7,521 nt of DNA from Aequorivita sp. GTDB lineage: Bacteria > Bacteroidota > Bacteroidia > Flavobacteriales > Flavobacteriaceae. Below, in pieces: positions 1 to 6,624 of this stretch (the first letter of the stretch is position 1; every line of letters begins with the position of its first letter). The translations under genes and the position numbers were made by a program. The stretch spans positions 1-7,521 of the forward strand of contig JAGQYZ010000019.1 in NCBI GenBank assembly GCA_020435865.1, written 5' to 3'. The notes beneath the pieces were generated by a model. That model saw only the letters and a program-made list of their open reading frames with translations. It ran no database searches and was not told the origin of the DNA.

Positions 1-300
1 CACATCCGCAAATCCATGACATCATCTTCAGCAGACGAAAGTCAAAATATCAGTGATCTCAACATTTTCCCTAATCCTGTTGGGCAAACTTTGACCTTCT
101 CATTTAATGCCCGAAAAACACAAGGGATAAGAATGTTTATCCATGATGCTGCCGGAAATTTGATCATGAAAAAAGAATTGGAAAACCTTCAGATTGGATC
201 GAATACAATATCGACACCTATGCCGCAAGTCTCTAAGAACACATTGATTCTTTCGATTTCGGATGGAGTCAAAATTTATGCAAAAAAAATCATGCAATAA
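1..300 (+). CDS. C-terminal end of a secreted protein with T9SS type A sorting domain (5' end outside window)
   Basis: The frame is open from base 1 to a TAA at 298-300, giving 99 visible residues, so the Met at base 16 is probably internal and the gene starts before the window. The visible part begins with a Ser-rich linker. It then shows the FPNPV signature (visible residues 23-27), a beta-rich segment with a DAAGNLI-type turn, and a short basic end (KIYAKKIMQ). This is the layout of the type IX secretion C-terminal sorting domain (Por_Secre_tail, TIGR04183). In that family the domain sends proteins through the outer membrane and is usually cleaved on surface attachment. The functional part of the protein is upstream, so the cargo's activity cannot be named. 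Identification of the sorting domain is firm. Confidence 0.88.
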   Translation, partial: HIRKSMTSSSADESQNISDLNIFPNPVGQTLTFSFNARKTQGIRMFIHDAAGNLIMKKELENLQIGSNTISTPMPQVSKNTLILSISDGVKIYAKKIMQ

Positions 301-319
301 TCAGATAAAAAAAGTAGAT

Positions 320-357
320 GAAAAGAGTTGATGTTCATGTCAATTTCAACTCTTTTC
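320..357 (+). terminator. candidate terminator hairpin after the T9SS gene
   Basis: A perfect 12-bp inverted repeat pairs 320-331 (GAAAAGAGTTGA) with 346-357, with a 14-nt loop. It starts 20 bases after the stop codon of the first gene. The stem is AT-rich, and the only T run is the TTTT inside the right arm at 353-356. It is therefore a weaker terminator than the one at 2651. Its position, between the end of one gene and the start of an unrelated one, supports the call. Confidence 0.45.
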
Positions 358-396
358 TCAATTTGAGGTTATGTTGTATTCAGATAACACATATTT

Positions 397-2175
397 TTGA
401 AGCACCTATTTAGACTTAATCATTACTTCGTCCATTACAAATGGCATCTATTGTTAGGCATATTGTTTGTCGTTGGTTCTAACTATTTTGCCATTCTCAT
501 CCCTCAACAGATACGTGAAGCCTTGGATCTTGTGCAGGGTAAAATACAGGATTTTAAAGCTTCCGGTGGTAGCTTAGATTCTGCAGAATACCAAGTTTTA
601 GGAAGACATTTGCTGAATTTTGGCCTTATCGTCACAGGTTTTGTAATAGTGAAAGGTATTTTGATGTATTTCATGCGCCAAACTATCATAGTGATGTCTA
701 GGCTCATAGAATATGATATGCGAAAAGAACTTTTTGAAAAACTGACAACATTGGATCAGACATTTTACCGTTCTTATATGACAGGTGATATCATGGCGCG
801 GATTTCTGAGGATGTGTCAAAGGTCAGAAACTACCTGGGTCCTGGAATTTTGTATGGTATAAATTTGGTGTCCTTGTTTGCATTGACGATTTATGCCATG
901 CTAAAGGTAGATGTTACCTTGTCTGTTTTTGCCCTCCTACCTTTGCCGATTCTCTCTATTTCAATATACTACGTGAGCAATACGATCAACGCACGCAGCA
1001 CTGCTATCCAAAAACAGCTTTCCAAACTGACGAGCAATGCTCAAGAAACATATTCGGGTATCAGAGTTATCAAAGGTTATACAAGAGAAGAAGAATTTAT
1101 TCGCCACTTCGACAACGAAAGTGAAACCTACAAAAAACTCAATCTTAGACTTGCAAAAGTGGAGGCCTATTTTCAACCATTGATGACGTTTTTAATTTCA
1201 TTGAGCACTTTGCTGGTGGTTGTTGTCGGTGCCATTCAAGTGTATAATGGAAGGCTGACCACTGGAAATATTGCCGAGTTTATATTGTATGTCAACATGT
1301 TGACGTGGCCGGTGACGGCAATTGGATGGATTGCTTCCGTAGTTCAAGAAGCAGAAGCAAGCCAGAAACGCATCAATGAAATTATGGATATTCAGCCTGA
1401 AATTCAAAATACGAGTTCTGATGACTATACGATACTAGGAGACATTGAGTTTAGAAATGTCACTTTTGTTTACCCTAATACAGGCATCACCGCATTGAAA
1501 AATGTGAGTTTTTCCATCAAACACGGTCAAAAACTGGCAATATTTGGTAGGACGGCGTCCGGGAAATCAACGATATCTGAATTGTTAACAAGGATTTTTG
1601 ATGTGACATCCGGACAAATTCTCATAGATGGCAAGGATATCAAGGAACACAATGTAGAAATACTCAGAAAAAGTTTTGCTTACGTGCCTCAAGATGCTTT
1701 TCTTTTTTCCGATACCATAGAAAATAATATTTCATTTGGATTGGAGAATAGTGACATTGAAGACATTCAAAAATATGCAAGCTATGCTTCCATCCATGAT
1801 GATATAGAAGCGCTGACCAATGGCTACAAAACTATACTCGGCGAAAGAGGCGTCACTCTCTCAGGTGGACAAAAACAACGTGTTTCTATTGCCCGAGCCA
1901 TTATTAAAGACCCACAAATACTCCTTTTTGATGATTGCCTTTCAGCTGTAGATACTGAAACTGAAGAAGAAATTCTTCAAAATCTCAATAAAATTTCAGC
2001 AAACAAAACCACCATTATTGTAAGTCACCGAATTTCTTCGGCTAAAAATGCCAGCAAGATTATTGTTTTGGAAGAAGGAAAAATCATACAGAAAGGCACA
2101 CATAATGAATTGGTAAATTCCGAAGGATATTACAAGGAACTTTATGCGAAACAACTTTTGGAAAAAGAAATGTAA
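397..2175 (+). CDS. ABC transporter, fused permease/ATP-binding half-exporter (MsbA/BmrC-like)
   Basis: This is a 592-residue type IV (MsbA-fold) ABC half-exporter of usual length. Residues about 15-325 are the transmembrane domain with hydrophobic stretches near 18-36, 73-93, 150-190 and 262-280. The ATPase domain runs about 345-585. It shows A-loop Tyr359, Walker A GRTASGKST (384-392), Q-loop Gln432, signature LSGGQ (488-492), Walker B ending D512, D-loop SAVD (516-519) and H-loop His544. Two residues are unusual: Walker A has Ala387 where Gly is canonical, and Asp513 replaces the catalytic Glu. That Asp is typical of the degenerate half of heterodimeric exporters such as TM287, BmrC and LmrC. 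The start is TTG at 397: an in-frame TAA lies at 385-387, no ATG lies between, and the resulting N-terminus (MKHLFRLN) looks natural for the family. Substrate is unknown. The next gene lies 67 bp downstream and may share its transcript. Confidence 0.93.
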   Translation: MKHLFRLNHYFVHYKWHLLLGILFVVGSNYFAILIPQQIREALDLVQGKIQDFKASGGSLDSAEYQVLGRHLLNFGLIVTGFVIVKGILMYFMRQTIIVMSRLIEYDMRKELFEKLTTLDQTFYRSYMTGDIMARISEDVSKVRNYLGPGILYGINLVSLFALTIYAMLKVDVTLSVFALLPLPILSISIYYVSNTINARSTAIQKQLSKLTSNAQETYSGIRVIKGYTREEEFIRHFDNESETYKKLNLRLAKVEAYFQPLMTFLISLSTLLVVVVGAIQVYNGRLTTGNIAEFILYVNMLTWPVTAIGWIASVVQEAEASQKRINEIMDIQPEIQNTSSDDYTILGDIEFRNVTFVYPNTGITALKNVSFSIKHGQKLAIFGRTASGKSTISELLTRIFDVTSGQILIDGKDIKEHNVEILRKSFAYVPQDAFLFSDTIENNISFGLENSDIEDIQKYASYASIHDDIEALTNGYKTILGERGVTLSGGQKQRVSIARAIIKDPQILLFDDCLSAVDTETEEEILQNLNKISANKTTIIVSHRISSAKNASKIIVLEEGKIIQKGTHNELVNSEGYYKELYAKQLLEKEM

Positions 2176-2190
2176 ATTTACTTTGGCTGG

Positions 2191-2240
2191 TTTGGATTTT
2201 TTTTGGATTTTTGGCTAAACGTAAGCAAAAACCAAAAAAA
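2191..2240 (+). promoter_or_regulatory. T/GG repeat and imperfect hairpin in the leader of the PUR-family gene
   Basis: The 67-bp gap between the ABC gene and the PUR-family gene contains a perfect tandem repeat of TTTGGATTTTT (2191-2201 and 2202-2212). Positions 2198-2216 can pair with 2224-2240 as a 17-bp stem: 7 T-A pairs, GG/CC, 5 T-A pairs and GCT/AGC, with single unpaired bases at A2207 and G2213 and a 7-nt loop (2217-2223). The right arm is the A-rich stretch directly before the ATG at 2243, so folding would hide the likely ribosome-access region. No T run follows the stem, so it is not a standard terminator. A translational control or protein-binding site is inference; the repeat and pairing are seen directly. 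Confidence 0.45.
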
Positions 2241-2242
2241 TT

Positions 2243-2632
2243 ATGAGTGACCACTATACGATGGAGCAAGAAGAGATTTTTTCAAAAGTAATGCGCGCTG
2301 GAAGACGCACCTACTTTTTTGATGTTAGGTCCACAAAAGCAGGAGATTTTTACCTAACCATTACAGAGAGTAAAAAATTTACAAACGACGATGGCTCTTA
2401 CCATTACAAAAAACACAAAATTTATCTTTACAAAGAAGATTTCACTGAGTTTAAAGACACCTTGGAAGAAATGATAAACTATGTAATAGACGAAAAAGGG
2501 GAAGAGGTAATCAGCGAGCGCCACCAAAAAGATTACAAAAAAGAAACGGACGATCTTCCACAAGCTGCTGAACAAGAAAAAGAAGAAACAGATACCAGTA
2601 ACTTTACAGATGTAGAATTTGATGATATCTAA
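2243..2632 (+). CDS. PUR-family (DUF3276) DNA/RNA-binding protein
   Basis: This 129-residue cytoplasmic protein matches the bacterial PUR-alpha-like family (DUF3276), common in Bacteroidota and represented by BpuR in Borrelia. Residues about 17-82 form one PUR repeat (RAGRRTYFFDVR, then DFYLTITESKKF, a basic KKHKIYLYKEDF strand, and a helix to about 82). Such proteins dimerise and bind single-stranded DNA or RNA. The segment EEVISERHQKDY follows, then an acidic low-complexity tail (about 102-129) likely to be disordered. The ATG at 2243 follows an A-rich leader. A second Met at residue 7 is possible but the first is preferred. The gene sits 67 bp after the ABC gene and is followed by a strong terminator, so the two may form one unit. 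Its targets are unknown; housekeeping nucleic-acid binding is the family-based expectation. Confidence 0.9.
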   Translation: MSDHYTMEQEEIFSKVMRAGRRTYFFDVRSTKAGDFYLTITESKKFTNDDGSYHYKKHKIYLYKEDFTEFKDTLEEMINYVIDEKGEEVISERHQKDYKKETDDLPQAAEQEKEETDTSNFTDVEFDDI

Positions 2633-2650
2633 ATTTAATCATTAAAGTAT

Positions 2651-2692
2651 AAAAAACCGGCACGGGCAAAACCGCTGCCGGTTTTTTATTTT
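2651..2692 (+). terminator. strong intrinsic terminator after the PUR-family gene
   Basis: A perfect 12-bp stem (AAAAAACCGGCA at 2651-2662 with TGCCGGTTTTTT at 2676-2687) is extended by three inner pairs (2663-2665 with 2672-2674, C2675 unpaired). It begins 19 bases after the stop codon. The T run continues as TTTTTTATTTT to 2692. This has all the parts of a Rho-independent terminator. It separates the ABC/PUR unit from the oxidoreductase gene, which must then have its own promoter. Confidence 0.93.
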
Positions 2693-2722
2693 CTGAAAAA
2701 AGGTTAGCTCGATTACTTTACT

Positions 2723-2730
2723 TATTTTTC
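2723..2730 (+). promoter_or_regulatory. weak -7-like box upstream of the FAD oxidoreductase gene
   Basis: Because a strong terminator ends at 2692, a promoter for the gene at 2763 is expected in the remaining 70 bp. TATTTTTC at 2723-2730 matches the Bacteroidota -7 consensus TAnnTTTG at all fixed positions but the last. I find no TTTG at the usual 19-21 base spacing; the nearest variant, TTAG at 2704-2707, leaves only 15. The position is plausible (start of transcription near 2737, leader about 26 nt) but the match is weak. Confidence 0.22.
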
Positions 2731-2762
2731 ATAGCTGAAAACTACAACCACAAATACCTCCA

Positions 2763-4364
2763 ATGGTCAAAAAACTATACCAACCCTATAAACCCAATTT
2801 AGATTTTTCAGATTTGGACCATATTGTAGTTGGTAGCGGCATGGGTGGACTTACTGTTGCCACGTGGCTTGCAAAGTCTGGAAAAAAGGTTGCAATTTTT
2901 GAACGCCATTACGTTCCAGGTGGTTTCACGCACAGTTTTAAAAGAAAAGATGGTTTTCAGTGGGATGTTGGCGTTCATTACGTCGGCAATATGGCAGCGG
3001 ATTCTTCGCTTCGTGGGTTTTTCAACTTTTTGACTGATGGAAAACTGGAGTGGGAATCCATGGGCGAAGTGTATGATGTGGCAAATATTGACGGCACAGA
3101 ATATGTTTTTAAGGCTGGAAAAGAAAACTTCAGAAAACAACTCATCAACTATTTTCCCGAAGAAGAAAAAGCAATTGACGCCTATATAAAACTCATTGCA
3201 AAAACCAATAAACGTGCTAGTGCTTTTTTCTTTGAAAAAATTTTTGAGCCTTGGTTTAGTAAATCTGTAGGATGGATTTTCAGAAAACGATATTCAAAAT
3301 TTTCACAAAGAACAACTTGGGAGGTTTTAAGTGAATTAACCAATAATGAAAGGTTAATCGCAGTGCTTTGCGCACAATGTGGTAATTATGGCCTATCTCC
3401 AAAAAACAGCAGTTTTGGTGCACACGCAATGGTCATTGGGCATTTTTTGGAAGGCGGCTACTACCCTATTGGCGGTGCCGATCAAATTTGCGAAAAAACC
3501 CTTGAGGTTTTTACGGCAAGGGGCGGCAAAATTTTTATAAATGCAGATGTTTCAAAAATTGTCACACAAAACAATCAAGTTCAAGGAATCCAACTTGGTG
3601 AAAAATTTATTCCCTGCAAAAGTGTAATTAGCAACGTGGGGGTCAATAACACATTCAACTATTTACTATCGGAAACAGATCGAAAAAGTTGCAATTTCAG
3701 CTTAAAAAATGTGCAGCCCGCAAGCGCCCATATCTGTTTGTATTTAGGTTTGAACAAATCCAGCAAAACTTTAAACTTGCCGAAGCACAATCTTTGGTAT
3801 TACAAACACGACGGTATCGATAAAATTTTTGACGAAGCTACTCTGGAAAATACTCCTGAAAATTTTGCATATATCTCCTTCCCATCTGCTAAAGATCCAA
3901 ACTGGGAAATCAAAAATCCCGGAACGGCAACCATACAAGCAATTTCCGTGGGAAATATTGAATGGTTTCAAGATTATAAAAATTCCAATTGGATGAAGCG
4001 CGGTGGTGCATATTTAAAACATAAAAAGAATTTTGAAGATGAGATGCTAAAAGTTCTTTACAAATTCTACCCTCAAATTGAAGGAACCATTATAGCTTCC
4101 GAAGTTTCAACACCACTTTCAACCGAGAATTTCACGAATTACAAAAGTGGCGAAATTTATGGGTTGGCACATTCGCCGGAACGTTTTACGCTTTCTTTCT
4201 TAAGGCCAAAAACAAAAATAAAAGGTTTATTTTTAACAGGACAGGATATAACGCTAGTTGGTGTTGCTGGCGCCATGCTTTCTGGCTTGTTGTGTGCTAC
4301 AGCTATTTTGAAATTTAGGTCGTGGAAAATTTTTAAGGAAATCAGGACCTCAAAAGGTTCCTAA
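2763..4364 (+). CDS. FAD-dependent oxidoreductase, retinol saturase / carotenoid isomerase (CrtI-like) family
   Basis: This is a 533-residue flavoprotein of the phytoene desaturase/CrtISO/RetSat group. The N-terminal Rossmann motif is VVGSGMGG (22-29), with Glu47 in the ADP-ribose-binding position (VAIFERH). GGFTHSF (53-59) and the RetSat-like DVGVHYVG (68-75) follow. A mid-protein GGYYPIGGADQI segment (231-242) and the C-terminal FAD motif LFLTGQDITLVGVAGAM (489-505) complete the family pattern. Members reduce, desaturate or isomerise polyene lipids, often at membranes. RetSat itself is an all-trans-retinol 13,14-reductase, but the bacterial substrate is not known. The start ATG at 2763 is followed by about 18 residues before the dinucleotide fold, normal for the family. 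No carotenoid synthesis gene lies nearby, so a pigment role is not supported by context. Family call is firm, reaction is not. Confidence 0.88.
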   Translation: MVKKLYQPYKPNLDFSDLDHIVVGSGMGGLTVATWLAKSGKKVAIFERHYVPGGFTHSFKRKDGFQWDVGVHYVGNMAADSSLRGFFNFLTDGKLEWESMGEVYDVANIDGTEYVFKAGKENFRKQLINYFPEEEKAIDAYIKLIAKTNKRASAFFFEKIFEPWFSKSVGWIFRKRYSKFSQRTTWEVLSELTNNERLIAVLCAQCGNYGLSPKNSSFGAHAMVIGHFLEGGYYPIGGADQICEKTLEVFTARGGKIFINADVSKIVTQNNQVQGIQLGEKFIPCKSVISNVGVNNTFNYLLSETDRKSCNFSLKNVQPASAHICLYLGLNKSSKTLNLPKHNLWYYKHDGIDKIFDEATLENTPENFAYISFPSAKDPNWEIKNPGTATIQAISVGNIEWFQDYKNSNWMKRGGAYLKHKKNFEDEMLKVLYKFYPQIEGTIIASEVSTPLSTENFTNYKSGEIYGLAHSPERFTLSFLRPKTKIKGLFLTGQDITLVGVAGAMLSGLLCATAILKFRSWKIFKEIRTSKGS

Positions 4365-4393
4365 TTCTTGCAGTTGAAACGAATAAATCTACC

Positions 4394-4425
4394 TGTGGAC
4401 GTCCAAAAAGAAAATCCTATATTTG
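4394..4425 (+). promoter_or_regulatory. promoter of the SulP transporter gene (TGTG-N20-TATATTTG)
   Basis: TATATTTG at 4418-4425 is an exact match to the Bacteroidota -7 consensus TAnnTTTG. TGTG at 4394-4397, one mismatch from the -33 TTTG, precedes it by 20 bases, the expected spacing. Transcription would begin near 4432, giving a leader of about 15 nt before the ATG at 4447. A perfect 10-bp palindrome, TGGACGTCCA (4396-4405), overlaps the -33 element and start of the spacer, where a repressor could bind; that role is inference. Confidence 0.65.
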
Positions 4426-4446
4426 CCGCTTTTTTAAACGAATAAG

Positions 4447-6066
4447 ATGTTTTTACACAAAACCATTAAGAACTTTACCCAAAACCCAAAAAACGATATA
4501 CTTTCAGGGCTTACCGTAGCTTTGGCTTTAGTGCCAGAAGCAGTTGCTTTTGCATTCGTTGCGGGCATTGACCCTTTGGTTGGATTGTACGGTGCGTTTA
4601 TGATGGGAATTGTAACTGCACTATTTGGGGGTCGCCCAGGAATGATTTCTGGAGCTACTGGAGCAATGGCCGTGGTAATGGTGCATTTAATTCAAAAAGG
4701 AAACGAAGTTGGATTGGCTTTGGCGGAACCAGTTCAAAATCTTGGCCTGCAATGGCTTTTTATAACACTTTTGTTTGTGGGCGCTATCCAAATTATGGCT
4801 GGAGTTTTCAGGTTGGGAAAATTTGTCCGACTCATTCCCCACCCTGTAATGATGGGTTTTGTAAATGGTTTGGCAATCGTAATTTTTCTTTCGCAGTTGG
4901 GTCTCTTTAAAGAAAGTCGGGGTACTGTACCGCAATGGCTCACTGGCGCAGATTTGTGGGTAATGTTGGCTTTGGTTGGATTGACAATGGGTATTATGTT
5001 TGGTTTGCCGAAACTTACAAAAAAACTTCCCGCAGCCCTTATTGCAATTATAGTCGTGGCTTGCATCACAATCTTTGGAAATATAGATGTTAGTACCGTT
5101 GGTTCCTTCATTCGCGATGGTGGTGGCAGTGGTTTAAAAGGTTCGCTTCCTCATTTCCAAACCCAAATCTTTGGATTTCTTGAAACGTTAAACGGACATT
5201 GGGACTTAATACTTTCAACAGCATTTTTACTGGCTGCCGTAGGTTTGATTGAATCATTGATGACATTGAATTTAATTGACGAAATGACCGAAACCCGAGG
5301 AAGCGGAAACCGTGAATGTGTTGCGCAAGGTGGTGCAAATATTTTGAACGGTCTTTTCGGTGGAATGGGTGGCTGCGCAATGATTGGGCAATCCATAATT
5401 AATGTAAGTTCCGGTGGTCGCGGAAGGCTTTCAGGGACAGTTGCAGCAATTGCTCTTTTGTGTTTTGTGCTTTTTGGTGCGCCTTTAATTGAGCAAATCC
5501 CTATAGCAGCTTTGGTGGGCGTCATGTTTATGGTGGTTATTGGCACTTTTGCGTGGAGCAGTTTTAGGATTCTGAATAAAATTCCAGTGGCAGATGCTAT
5601 TGTTTTAATTACAGTTTCTGCGGTAACCGTTTGGCAGGATTTAGCCATTGCGGTACTTGTGGGGGTAATTATGAGTGCGCTTGTTTTTGCTTGGAAAAGT
5701 GCTACTATGATTCGCGCTCGCAAACGAATTAAAGAAGATGGTACAAAAGTTTATGAAATTTGGGGTCCGTTGTTTTTCGGCTCTACAACAGCTTTCAACA
5801 GTAAATTTGATGTTTCGGAAGATCCAAATTCAATTGAAATAGATTTTATAGAATCTAAAATTTCAGACCATTCTGGGGTAGAAGCGGTTCGGAATATTGC
5901 CAATAAATATTTGGATAGTGGAAAAGAAGTAAAACTCACCCACCTTAGCCCTGACTGTAAAGCACTTCTTTTAAAATGGAATCCTGAGTTTGAAACTATT
6001 ATTGAAAATTCCATTGAAGATCCACGCTATTATGTGGTTACCGATATTTTAGATTCGGATGCTTAA
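4447..6066 (+). CDS. SulP-family inorganic anion transporter with STAS domain
   Basis: This 539-residue inner-membrane permease belongs to the SulP/SLC26 family, which moves sulfate, bicarbonate or related anions. Residues about 15-418 form the membrane domain. The family signature near the first helices is seen (ALVPEAVAFAFVAGIDPLVGLYGAF, 27-51, within GLTVAL to GGRPG), followed by PHPVMMGFVNGLA (131-143). The conserved NRECVAQGGANILNGLFGG stretch (288-306) continues into INVSSGGRGRLSG (318-330). After a basic linker (RARKRIK, 423-429), residues about 434-538 form a STAS domain with the DHSG motif (474-477) where related anti-sigma antagonists have a D-S-G loop. Substrate specificity cannot be read from sequence; no carbonic anhydrase or sulfate assimilation gene is adjacent. 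The gene has its own promoter 82 bp after the oxidoreductase gene. It ends 3 bp from the stop of the convergent lipoprotein gene. Confidence 0.93.
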   Translation: MFLHKTIKNFTQNPKNDILSGLTVALALVPEAVAFAFVAGIDPLVGLYGAFMMGIVTALFGGRPGMISGATGAMAVVMVHLIQKGNEVGLALAEPVQNLGLQWLFITLLFVGAIQIMAGVFRLGKFVRLIPHPVMMGFVNGLAIVIFLSQLGLFKESRGTVPQWLTGADLWVMLALVGLTMGIMFGLPKLTKKLPAALIAIIVVACITIFGNIDVSTVGSFIRDGGGSGLKGSLPHFQTQIFGFLETLNGHWDLILSTAFLLAAVGLIESLMTLNLIDEMTETRGSGNRECVAQGGANILNGLFGGMGGCAMIGQSIINVSSGGRGRLSGTVAAIALLCFVLFGAPLIEQIPIAALVGVMFMVVIGTFAWSSFRILNKIPVADAIVLITVSAVTVWQDLAIAVLVGVIMSALVFAWKSATMIRARKRIKEDGTKVYEIWGPLFFGSTTAFNSKFDVSEDPNSIEIDFIESKISDHSGVEAVRNIANKYLDSGKEVKLTHLSPDCKALLLKWNPEFETIIENSIEDPRYYVVTDILDSDA

Positions 6067-6069
6067 TTG

Positions 6070-6582
6070 TCAATGATTTCGCGAAAAGTAAAAATCAACT
6101 TTCTTAGCCTCGCCATTTATAGTCCCTTCAATCCAAGCGTGGAGTGAATCTTTCACAGGGTTGGTATATATTATGCGTTGCGGAAAGTCATGATTTTTGT
6201 TTTCAAAAGTGAACTGTCCATTTTCCGAAGAAATCATTTTAAATGTAACTGGTTTTTTATCGTTCTGATTAGCGGTTGCAACGGTTAACAATAGGCTATC
6301 TGCTTTTTGTTCTAAGGCCATCGTTTCAGCAAATACAACTTTCTTTTTATTCACCTCTACAAAACTATAGGCGGTAAAAGTACTGTCGTTTTCTGCAGAC
6401 CAGGTTTCTTGGGAATATTCTTCTCCGTTCTGGTTCACCCAAGTTCCTAACAGCCATTGAAGTTGGTCTATTTTTTCAAAACCCTTGGTAACAATTTCTT
6501 CTTTGGATTTTTCTGCTTCGGAATTATTTTTACAGGAATTGAGCGCTAATGAAAGCAATAGGAAAAGAAAATATTTTTTCAT
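6070..6582 (-). CDS. DUF6265-family lipoprotein
   Basis: This protein is a predicted lipoprotein of 170 residues when started at the ATG at 6582-6580. An in-frame Met lies 14 codons further upstream, but starting at 6582 gives a clean signal peptide: KK, a Phe/Leu-rich core and a lipobox ending LNSC, with Cys17 as lipidation site. The residues after Cys17 (KNNSEAEK) are polar and do not clearly show an acidic surface-export signal. The mature part carries the DUF6265 pattern: LQWLLGTW (41-48), an ETW segment (59-61), and FENKNHDFPQRIIY (126-139), then a beta-rich end. The family has no established function; a small beta-barrel-like ligand-binding fold is only a guess. The gene lies 42 bp downstream of the CsaA-like gene on the same strand, probably in one operon, and converges with the SulP gene. 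Confidence 0.82.
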   Translation of the reverse strand: MKKYFLFLLLSLALNSCKNNSEAEKSKEEIVTKGFEKIDQLQWLLGTWVNQNGEEYSQETWSAENDSTFTAYSFVEVNKKKVVFAETMALEQKADSLLLTVATANQNDKKPVTFKMISSENGQFTFENKNHDFPQRIIYTNPVKDSLHAWIEGTINGEAKKVDFYFSRNH

Positions 6583-6624
6583 GGTTGGACAGGTTGGTAA
6601 AGCTAAGATATTACAAAACTTCAA

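Noticed and set aside
100..297. Minus-strand open frame opposite the T9SS sorting domain
   Set aside because: It is a shadow of the plus-strand frame, whose FPNPV motif and domain layout are clear.
2173..2186. Promoter-like TAAATTTA and TACTTTGG strings just after the ABC gene stop
   Set aside because: Each is imperfect, and TTTG at 2157-2160 is 12 or 18 bases away, not the usual spacing for a full TAnnTTTG box. Transcription from the ABC gene is the simpler source for the PUR gene.
4344..4362. Hairpin (AGGACCT / AGGTTCCT, one bulge, 4-nt loop) at the end of the oxidoreductase gene
   Set aside because: It overlaps the last codons and the stop, has only 7 pairs and is followed by no T run, so I do not call it a terminator.
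5151..5723. Long antisense open frame (190 codons) on the minus strand inside the SulP gene
   Set aside because: It lies wholly within a well-supported membrane protein gene, its translation is low-complexity (Ile/Thr/Ala/Pro/Lys) with no recognisable domain, and no promoter or leader precedes it. Another antisense frame at 4734-5111 is of the same kind.
6583..6624. Upstream Met giving the lipoprotein a 14-residue longer N-terminus
   Set aside because: The extension (MKFCNILALPTCPT) would put a second Cys-containing stretch before a perfectly formed lipoprotein signal peptide; the downstream ATG at 6582 is the better start.
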